Source: Phascolomyces articulosus
Taxonomy: Eukaryota; Mucoromycota; Mucoromycetes; Mucorales; Lichtheimiaceae
DNA: 64,000 bases
Direction: 5' to 3'
NCBI GenBank assembly: GCA_025677815.1
Contig: JAIXMP010000030.1
Coordinates: 434,001 to 498,000 of the forward strand
Made by a program: the position numbers and the translations under genes. Position 1 is the first letter of the stretch, and each line of letters starts with the position of its first letter. Shown here in pieces: positions 25,512 through 34,565 of this stretch. The notes under the pieces were generated by a model that worked only from the letters and a program-made list of their open reading frames with translations, made no database searches and was not told the origin of the DNA.

Positions 25512-26318
25512 ATCGCAGCGTTAAGAAAATTAAAAAGACAAAATAGCCAATTCAATAAACTTTATGAATCACTTGGGAACGCACATCATGAAGTGAAGTA
25601 CTTACACTTGCACGTTCACGCCCCTAAAATGCGCAATTCATAGCCACTCGGGCAGCTTTAGCCCTCTGGGTAATATAAAATAAGAAGAAAATACACTTCT
25701 TTGAAGGAGTATCTAAGAAGTGTTAAATGTCGCAGCGATAAGAGAATCAAAAAAACAAAATAGTCAATTCAATAAACTTTATGAATCACTTGGGAACGCA
25801 CATCATGAAGTGAAGTACTTACACTTGCACGTTCACGCCCCTAAAATGCGCAATTCATAGCCACTCGGGCAGCTTTAGCCCTCTGGGTAATATAAAATAA
25901 GAAGAAAATACACTTCTTTGAAGGAGTATCTAAGAAGTGTTAAATGTCGCAGCGATAAGAGAATCAAAAAAACAAAATAGTCAATTCAATAAACTTTATG
26001 AATCACTTGGGAACGCACATCATGAAGTGAAGTACTTACACTTGCACGTTTACGCCCCTAAAATGCGCAATTCATAGCCACTCGGGCAGCTTTAGCCCTC
26101 TGGGTAATATAAAATAAGAAGAAAATACACTTCTTTGAAGGAGTATCTAAGAAGTGTTAAATGTCGCAGCGATAAGAGAATCAAAAAAAACAAAATAGTC
26201 AATTCAATAAACTTCATGAATCACTTGGGAACGCGTATCATGAAGCGAAGTACTTACACTTGCACGTTCACGCCCCTAAATTGCGCAATTCATAGCCACT
26301 CGGACAGTTTTAGCCCTA
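25512..26318. repeat. 217-bp tandem repeat array (about 3.7 copies)
   Basis: Units begin at about 25512, 25729, 25946 and 26163, exactly 217 bp apart, each starting at ATCGCAGCG or GTCGCAGCG. Copies 2 and 3 are almost identical. Copy 1 differs mainly in its first 40 bases. Copy 4 is more diverged (extra A's, GCGTATC for GCACATC, ATTGCGCAATT for AATGCGCAATT) and stops after TTTTAGCCC. Each unit has an AT-rich half and a GC-rich half (CACGCCCCTAAAATGCGCAA; CCACTCGGGCAGC). No long open frame persists across units, so it is a non-coding satellite. Confidence 0.92.
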
Positions 26319-26410
26319 GAAACAGATAATAATAAAATAAAAACCTGATAATGCTGAATAAACAGAATGTGTCTATACGTTTCCATTGAAGGTGTGTGTT
26401 TTTTGGGTGC

Positions 26411-27636
26411 TTAGAAAGAGCGGCGGATAATGTGTACCAGGCGGAGAGCTCCAATAGTTTTATCCAATGACGTTTTGAACCAGCCAATAATTTTTGGTCC
26501 AAATTCTATAGCATCTCTCCTAAATGTTTTGACCAATATTTCCAACTTTGACTAAGTCTTCAAATTCATTCCTATATAGTCTTTGTGGTCTCGCGTATTA
26601 GGAGCATATACTATCGGAAAGCATGTAAAATAAGAAAATGGATCATCATATATCAACCATGACCATTCACGATAAAACACTAACAGACCCCATTTTTTCA
26701 TATGCAAAATAATAAAAATTTAGTTGCAAAAGGTAGGATTGAAAAAAAGGAGAGGGTAATGAATAGTAGCATTCATAGTAAGAGTTGATATGGTCGGTAA
26801 ATAATTCTATGTCACTAATAATTGATTGAAGAAAAGCGATTTTTATTATTTCAACGATGGTATATGTCACTATAGCTTGCGATGCTTCTATATAGAATGT
26901 AACATATTCACCTTAAAAAAAGAAAACAAGGCCTATTAAAATATACCTCTTTTTTATACTGTTGTAATAAAACAGAAGCTTATATAATCCATATCAAACT
27001 TACCAACAATTTGGAACGTGATAGCATAGTTGATTTTCCAATATCCCGCTAATCTGAGTATGCAGTTTACTGTCACTAGATATGTAGGTATCATGTATGT
27101 GTTTTTTATGTACTTCTTGATAGCAACTAAACGAGTCATTTCATCGGGACACTCGAGAAGAAAATGGAATAATCGGATGGCAATTCGGTTGGCCAACAAT
27201 TGGCGACTATGGTCCAAATTTTGATTCATTTCTTGTAACTGCAGATAAGACTGCACGCAGTCCTGTGTGAGATCAAAATAAAAGCTCATTTCGGTTCTTG
27301 CATCCTTGACATTCGGTATCATTGGTGGGGGGTAAATTCGTGGTTCACAGATCGGAAAACAACAATGATTTCCCTGACGATTGACAACGCTTGGGTCGTT
27401 CGATTGGGATCAGCCATCCAAGGTTGGTTGAATTCGTTGTTTGTTGGTGCTGGGCCCCAACCAGAAGGTTCTTCTTTTATATAATTTGTGGGATTATTGT
27501 TGGTGGCTGTTTCGGGAAAAGGAGTTGGGGTACGATGAAAAGTTGGAGAGGAGTCAGCGATATCGGATGGGTGAATGTTGTTGTAGGATACTTCGGAAAT
27601 AGTGTCAATGGAAAAAGTGGAAGAGTGTATGTTCAT
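26411..27636 (-). pseudogene. Multi-exon gene of unknown function, apparently frameshifted
   Basis: The ATG at 27636 opens a Pro/Asn/Thr-rich N-terminus (TPTPFPETATNNNPTN; GWGPAPTNNEFNQPWMADPN). Near 27390 coding potential moves to another frame with no GT-AG intron between: SVVNRQGNHCCFPICEPRIY, then PNVKDARTEMSFYFDLTQD. An exon ends at 27004 and joins in frame to 26911 (GEYVTFYIEASQAIVTYTIV). The probable C-terminus, EFGPKIIGWFKTSLDKTIGA followed by RLVHIIRR, ends at 26411; its link to the preceding exon is unclear, with a TAG that may lie in an intron. I do not recognise the family. Either one indel disrupted a recent gene or the assembly has an error. A further minus-strand Ser/Thr/Pro-rich open stretch at 27789-28140 could be an upstream exon. 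Confidence 0.45.
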
Positions 27637-28263
27637 TCCATTTATTCATCTGATTCCGAACCTGTCGATCTAACCATATAGTTCCCTTTCCTTTTTCACG
27701 GATTATTTTCTTTCTCCTATTGTCTCTTCTCTTTTTATACTCTTTTTACCTTTCAGTTTTATATATTGTTTTCTGCAAAAGCATTTTTATCTTCGGACCT
27801 TCAAAAGGGGTGTGTGTGAGAGGGGGTGTGCAAATAGATGTGAACCTGGAGTTATCGATAGCGTATTTGATTCAGTGCCTATAAAGACGTTACGGTTCTT
27901 TTTTATCCCTGGGGTTGAAGATGGACGTTGTGGGATTAGTGAAATTCGCGAATGGCGATGTTTATTTATAATCGTTGGTACAGGATCACCAGATGTCGAA
28001 ATGCCACTGAATTTTTCACGGATCTGGGTCGATTGATCGCTGTTATTCGAAGCAGTTGATGTTTGACGGTGGTTTGAGAGTGATATTGTGTGTGTTTTCT
28101 TAGAGGAAATTGTATTAAATAGTATAAGAATTTGTTATTTTGTGGGAGAAAGCTTTTTCCGTATTAGAAAGTGTACGATTTTGGGAAGAGCCCCTTCTGC
28201 ACGCGTAGTAATACCAAATAGAAATGCGTTGTTTATAACAATATCATATACGTCACATATATA

Positions 28264-29065
28264 CAGGATTTTGCGTTCTTTTTGGTCCACAAGGTGGAAC
28301 TTTTTTCACTAATAAAAAATGATTTTTTCACCAATGAAGGGTTATTTTTTTCACATATAAGAATAACTTTCTTCGCTTATAAGAGTTATTTTATTCGTGT
28401 ATGAGAGTATATTTGTTCGCTTGTAAAGGATCGCTTTATTCGCCAATGAAAGTAAGTTTTTTCGCATATGAAGGACAATAAGGTTCGCAACTGAAAGGTG
28501 ATGTTCGCTTGTGAATACAGAATTTTTCGCAAGTGAAGTAGAGGTTTTTCGCGACCGGAGTTATTATTTTTTCGCAAATGAATAATAACTTCTATGTGAT
28601 TGACCAAGAAAATCATATATTTTCTTTAATAGAAAACATATAAATCAACAGCGAATAATTATATAATTTATTTGCAAATAACATAACCCTTCATACACGC
28701 ATAATGTATTCTTCCAATTGTGAAGATTAGACTTAGTCAATGATGAAAAATGTATGAAAAAATAAGAACTCCGGTCGCGAAAAACCTCTACTTCACTTGC
28801 GAAAAATTCTGTATTCACAAGCGAACATCACCTTTCAGTTGCGAACCTTATTGTCCTTCATATGCGAAAAAACTTACTTTCATTGGCGAATAAAGCGATC
28901 CTTTACAAGCGAACAAATATACTCTCATACACGAATAAAATAACTCTTATAAGCGAAGAAAGTTATTCTTATATGTGAAAAAAATAACCCTTCATTGGTG
29001 AAAAAATCATTTTTTATTAGTGAAAAAAGTTCCACCTTGTGGACCAAAAAGAACGCAAAATCCTG
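28264..29065. mobile_element. 802-bp foldback (MITE-like) element with modular terminal inverted repeats
   Basis: The left arm (28264-28573) and right arm (28756-29065) are inverted copies of about 310 bp that appear perfectly matched over the first 300 bp. They are separated by a 182-bp AT-rich loop. The outer ends read CAGGATTTTGCG... and ...CGCAAAATCCTG, each bordered by TA, fitting the TA target duplication of Tc1/mariner-type elements. No transposase frame is present, so the element would be non-autonomous. Long inverted arms built from short repeats are reminiscent of Drosophila FB (foldback) elements. Arm identity implies a recent origin or gene-conversion upkeep. The transcript would form a hairpin of about 300 bp. 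Confidence 0.88.
28305..28582. repeat. 22-bp periodic array of TTCGC-N2-GTGAA modules in the left arm
   Basis: TTCGC, or a variant (TTCAC, TTCGT), starts at 28305, 28327, 28350, 28372, 28394, 28416, 28439, 28461, 28484, 28504, 28526, 28548 and 28571. Twelve successive spacings are 22, 23, 22, 22, 22, 22, 23, 22, 23, 20, 22 and 22-23 bp. Many units are themselves imperfect palindromes, e.g. TTCGCAAGTGAA, TTCGCTTGTGAA, TTCGCCAATGAA and TTCACCAATGAA, joined by variable 10-bp spacers. The right arm repeats the series in reverse. Confidence 0.9.
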
Positions 29066-29411
29066 TACAAGCTTATTATTTTAACAAGAAAACCGTGGAT
29101 AGGCTTTATCTTCAGAAAACTTAGTCTCTCTTTTTTTCATTTCGAAAACGAATTGAATGACTATTATAAAATATTCTGTCATATGACCCAATATTGCTGA
29201 TCGATCATATATCACATTCTATAAAATCTATCTCTCACCCTACTGCTACACAAAATATACGGACCAATCGGTTAAGATATGGTTCTTTTTTTTTAAAAAA
29301 AAACAAAAGGCATAATATAGAATGATCCTAATAATAATAATACTAATAATAAGGTTTGTATTTGTTGCTTTTTGTCCCATAATAGCATAAGATCACGTCC
29401 TTCTTTTTTCT

Positions 29412-31837
29412 TCAAATGAGAGAATCTTCTCGTTTGATAAAACGAAGGTAGGTTTCAACAGGAGCAACAAGACCTCCATCACGTCGAGCATTCAAATTAG
29501 GATAGATAGGGTTACCTTGATTATCCAATGGAGGCTCAATGATGGTCGTTGCAAAGATCCGGACCCAGTAATTAAAAAGTAGTACCTCGGCAAAATGGAC
29601 ACCTGGACAAAGTCTCCTAAAAAAATGTATATAATTGAACGTAGTTAAGAGAAAGTAAAGTCCTATTTACTCTTCATTTTTCACTTGAGTATAGATTTTC
29701 ATTTATACCTTCCCCATCCAAACATAAATTGATCCCTTTCGTCAATCTTTGAATTCACTGATACTGAAAATGGTTTTGGGTCACTCAGGTACCGATCAGG
29801 AATAAAATTTTCAGGGTCAGGATACAATTCTGGATCCATATTAATGGAATAGGTGTTGGCTAAAAGTATAGATCCTTTAGGTATAAAATAGCCTTGACAT
29901 ACAACTAACGAAGATTGGATAGTTATAAATGAATAAACTATGAATATTTTCTTTGAACAAAGACGTATAGTGAGAAAATTTAGGAGAAGAAAACTTACTA
30001 TCTTTTGTCGATTCGTGTGGAAGGGTAAAATGGTTTGAGGGTCTGTATCTGATAGATTCCTTTTGTACTAAAATAAGATACGGTAATTCTGATCTATCTT
30101 TATAAGATGGCAATCGATCGTGTTTTCTGATAAATGTGTCAATTTCATCCCGGATTCATTTTTGGACATCACTGTGATGGCTTAGAATAATAAAGGCCCA
30201 GGACAATGTAATTGCTGTTGGATCCGTACCCGCGTTAGCTAAATCAGCTATATATACGTATATTAAATAGAAAAATGTTTGAAATCAATACACCATGTCT
30301 CCTTCTGTTACTGGGTTACCATTAATCAAAAATAATAGTCTGATATTAATTCCATTTTATATATTTACCCAAAAACACGAGAATGTCATCCTCTTCAAAC
30401 TCGTTGGCTTCCTTGATTTTGTATAATTCTTTGACAAAACAATCATTACTATCACCACTTTCAAGTGCTTCCTTGATCAATTGGCGAAATAAAGGATCTC
30501 GTTTTTGATAAATAAAGTCTTCATACCGTTTCTTGCTAGGGTTTATGCCACGTAGCATGATCATATTGAACACCTTGGTGAACAACGGTAAAAAATTGGT
30601 CATATCATCTTTAGGTGAACCCCACAGGACCGTTGTATCCACGGTATCAACCATGACTTGAAACAATGGATCTTCCACAGTGGTTACATGAATACCGAAA
30701 CACATTTGCAAAATGACATTCAGTGGACAAAACTGCATATACTTGGCAATATTAATTTTACCCAATGTAGCTGTATCCTGTAAAAGTAAATCGACTACTC
30801 GAGTAGCTTCTCCTTGCATCATTCTTTCCAATTTGGCCACACTTTTTGTTGCAAATATTTTCTGTGCTATGAAATAGAAGGTTGAGATACACCATAGATT
30901 TGAGGAAACATCATTTCAGTATTCATACGAATGAAAAAAAAATAAAAACGGAATCTAACATTTGTCTTCTTTTCCCCGGCGTCTTACCAACAGTACGGCT
31001 TCTTTTCCATCGAAGATCTGGATTTGTAAATGTCATGCCTCTATATAAATTAATGCCACACCGAGATAATAAAGGGAGGGAGTGATTTTTGTAGATGCGA
31101 ATGATATATGGTTCAGATACACAGAATTTTGTTGAGCCGTTCTTTAAATTTGTTGATAAAAAACGCATTATATATGAATATTAAAAAAAGATTACCTTTG
31201 GTTAATTGAATAGTAGCCAAGAAACGGATGGAATGATGGACGATTGGAAGTCTTGGATCCTTGCATCATGAGAATTTCATGAGCGAATAAACAATTTCCA
31301 ATAATAATCCATGGGCGTATTCCCATTTGTACACGTATAAGTGGACCTACGAATAATCGTTTTTTTTCTCGAGTGTAAATGCATTATCCAGGTATAACTA
31401 TATCTCTAAACAAGAATAAAGCAATGATGATTTCATAAAACGAACCATATTTATTATGCCACTCTTCGAATTTTAAAGCAGGAAGATCCTTGTCAATTTG
31501 AAATAAATGACCTATTTTTTTTTTACATTTTTGTACGAAAAAAAAGTTATTGTTTTTATTTTTTTTCTACATTATTATTTATTGAGGCATTTATATATAT
31601 ATATATATATATAGTACCAAAATAGGGCAAAACACCCTCCGGTGAAGGAATTTGCCTGTATCCATTCAATGAAATATCCTTTTGCCAAATTTTCTTTGCT
31701 GTCTTCCATAATGAAACAGCTGTGATAGCTGTTGCTGCTGCTGCAGCTATACTACTGATTGGATGATGACCGATATGTTGAAGCACTTCATTTCGCTCGA
31801 GAAAGGACAGATACTTGTTTAATTCCATCGTGAACAT
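29412..31837 (-). pseudogene. Cytochrome P450, interrupted by one in-frame TGA
   Basis: Eight exons: 31618-31837, 31446-31511, 31196-31346, 30988-31040, 30369-30866, 29999-30247, 29709-29904, 29412-29616 (545 codons). The fold is otherwise complete: an N-terminal membrane anchor region, WKRSRTV helix C, I-helix ADLANAGTDPT, K-helix ESIR (E-x-x-R), a PERF-like PDRYL and heme loop FMFGWGRRLCPG. Codon 360 (30156-30158) is TGA, directly after the I-helix segment SHHSDVQK, so translation would stop before the E-x-x-R and heme cysteine and give an inactive protein. No intron can remove it, because coding sequence is continuous on both sides and aligns with the intact neighbour at 32407. The TGA could derive from CGA by one transition. 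It is a recent pseudogene, a read-through case or a sequence error. Confidence 0.85.
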
Positions 31838-32406
31838 TATATTTTTCCTTTGGGAAGAAATAAAATTGAAGAAATGAGAACAGTTTTTTTTATAAAAAAA
31901 AAAAAAAGGGTTAATTTTAAAAGTTCAGCAATAAATGACTTGCATATTTATTATGCATCATCAACCAGCTACTATCCTCTTACACTGATATTTTTTTTTT
32001 TTGGGAGGGGTGCATCATGCTCGCAAGTATATCATAATATCTGTATTTGCCAGCAAATACATGCAAATAAAGATATTATGATGCCTAAAGACCTTTTAGA
32101 ATCTATAGATAAAAATGTCTGTAACAAGCAGGTAAAAACGATATGCATGAGCATTCTTTTTGAAGACACATATCCGAATTGCTCGCATTTAAATAGTTAT
32201 CGTCAAGATAGTTTACTGAGTAAAAAATAAATACAGTTCTCTTCTTCAAATAAGACCAGTTCGAGTACTTAGGTATCATTATTAACAAAAGAAGACATTT
32301 TTAATTTTTAATACATAGACAATTATATATTAGTAGAATCGCTTATTTTCATATTTATTTGAATTATTCGTTGTATTTTATAAAATAGCACAGTCCAAAT
32401 AAAAGT
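31838..32406. promoter_or_regulatory. Shared intergenic region of divergent P450 pair
   Basis: 569 bp between the start codons of the two head-to-head P450 genes, so both promoters must lie here. It includes A/T homopolymers and a T-rich block near 31990. No specific element could be assigned. Confidence 0.5.
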
Positions 32407-34565
32407 ATGCCAAACATCATTGGTGATATCGTTTTTGGACATACGATGCCATTTGTAGTCACTGCTGGTGCTGTATCTACATTTTTATTATATCATCTTT
32501 ATTCATCTCGTCATAAAAACGATTTATTGAATGCTTTTCCAACACCCGGCAGTAGCTATCCATATATCGGTGAGTAGTATTACTCATTTATCATAGTATA
32601 ATAATATCATATTATTATCATTATATATAATTGGAAAGAAAGTTGACTTTTGTTTGTATTGTATACTACAGGACATCTTTTGGATTATAAACGGTTTTCT
32701 GGACCAGGTCTTAAAAAGCTGCATGATGAACTTGGTCCTATATTCAGAGTTCAAATGGGGCAGCAGTTATGGATCGTTATCAGTGACCCAAAAATTTTAC
32801 ATCAACTTCTTGTGACCAATGGAGTGATCGCATCAAGTCGCCCAGTTCAAGAATTTACTGCACACCAATACTCTCATAATGAAAGGTATGCTTTTTCGCG
32901 GTGTTAAAATCACTGAGAAAATTAAACTATAAAATTAGTTAGCCGTAGATTATAAAATATTATTATACTTTTGAAATAGATGATGTTCTAATAACTAGCC
33001 CTTTTTTTTATAATTTTAATACGAACAATTTATAACGCAATAACTTTTTAATACAGAGGTATAGTATTTCAAAAAGCAAACGCGAGATGGAAGCAGTTAC
33101 GTGCAGCAGCGGCAGCATATGCAATGTCCGCCAAAGCAGTCTCCAAAAATATTTCCATTCTTCAGAACGATGCATCAACACTTGCTTCTGATCTCATCCA
33201 AGCTTGTAACTTTAATCATAATACTGAATCGGCTGTCTGCAAGGGGTCTGATGCCATAAGTACTACCGATACATTATCATCAATTGATCCTTTAAGGATA
33301 TTAAAAAAAACATCACTAAGTTATATCCTTCAGACATGTTTTGGTACAAAAATCGACTCGGTTGATGAAGCGTTTCTTCAACAAGCATTTGAATTTACTG
33401 AGCAAACATTACGTCTTGCGGGAACACATAATGACTTTGAAGGGTTCCTTCCCATCTTGTCTTATTTAAAAACTATTCCTGGATATAGCAACAAGAAAAA
33501 CAAGAACAAGGAGTATCTGGTATTAGCAGAATCATTCCGTCGCAAATTACTTGACCTTGCTATTAATTCTGAGCAATATTCCATGTTCAAGAAATTATAC
33601 AATGAACAAAAAGAACTCGGACTGGAAGAAGTAGATCTACTGGTAGCATCCGGTATTAGGCAGCAACATCTTTTTTTATTGGATCTATGTTAATTGAACT
33701 TAACGTATATTTTATTGTTATCATTACTATTAAAAATAATACTAATCTATATAAAACCATAATTTTTTTAGGGGATATTGTTGTTGGTGCTACTCAAGCC
33801 GTAACAGTAGTCATTGTATGGATCTTTGCTATCCTTTTACATTACCCAGATGTACATCTAAAGCTATGCAATGAAGTAGATATATTTATAAAGGAGCATA
33901 ACCGGCTCCCATTATTTTCTGAAAGAAGTCAATTCCCTTATTTAAATTCAGTTGTCCGCGAGTCTATGCGTTACCGAGGGACCAACTTTACGACACTCCC
34001 ACATATTTTAGAAAAAGATGGTAATTAAAAATGATCATTTTTCTCTTTTATTATAAAAAACACCCTATTCTAAATCACTTTTTTCTCACTTTTATTCTAT
34101 CTAATATAGTACAATGTCAAGGTTATGTATTTCCAAAAGGTGTGTTGATTCTTCCAAGTGCATACACTATGCATCGTGATCCACATCGTTACCCAGACCC
34201 TGATATGTTCTATCCAGAAAGATTTTTGGAGGAAACCCGGACAATGGCAGCAGCAGCAGCTGGAAAAATTGATGAACGTGACCATTTTATGTATGGATGG
34301 GGTCGACGAATTTGTCCTGGAATTCTACTTGTAAGTGAAAATAATACTAAGCAAAGGCAATATAAACTATTTTATCAGTTATCAACTTATTAGCTAATAA
34401 ATATAAAAGGCCGAAACACAGATATTTATGTATTTAACGTCAGTGATAGCTCGCTGTGATCTGAAGCCTCCTGCAGATGGATCCTTGCCTGATTTTGATG
34501 AAATTCGCGACGGTGGTGTTGTAGCAATGCCTCCTCCATTTGAAGTCCGTTTTAATCGTCGGTAG
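32407..34565 (+). CDS. Cytochrome P450 monooxygenase (intact)
   Basis: Six exons: 32407-32569, 32672-32885, 33057-33652, 33772-34020, 34110-34330, 34410-34565 (532 residues). A hydrophobic N-terminal segment (PFVVTAGAVSTFLLYHLY, about residues 14-31) anchors it to the ER. Helix C has ARWKQLR, the I-helix is GDIVVGATQA with the A-T pair, the K-helix E-x-x-R is ESMR (about 388), then PERF, and heme-binding FMYGWGRRICPG with the axial Cys near 476. Substrate is unknown; fungal P450s serve sterol, xenobiotic or secondary metabolism with an NADPH-P450 reductase. It is clearly a paralogue of the interrupted gene next door (similar exon layout; shared IDERD before the heme loop and RRLCPG/RRICPG), but divergent enough that the duplication is old. 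Confidence 0.92.

Noticed and set aside
25512..26318. tRNA or tRNA-derived SINE in the 217-bp unit
   Set aside because: A box A-like TGCCCGAGTGG is present on the minus strand, but I found no convincing box B (GTTCRANNC) or cloverleaf, so no RNA gene is called.
28305..28582. Regularly spaced repeats suggesting a CRISPR array
   Set aside because: Repeats are 12 bp and degenerate with 10-bp spacers, lie in a eukaryotic genome without cas genes and are mirrored in the opposite arm. This is transposon-like structure, not CRISPR.
28386..28616. 76-codon minus-strand open frame within the foldback element
   Set aside because: It simply translates the repeated TTCGC modules (recurring HLRK, SQAN, SFICEK-type segments); an open frame caused by the repeat, not a gene.
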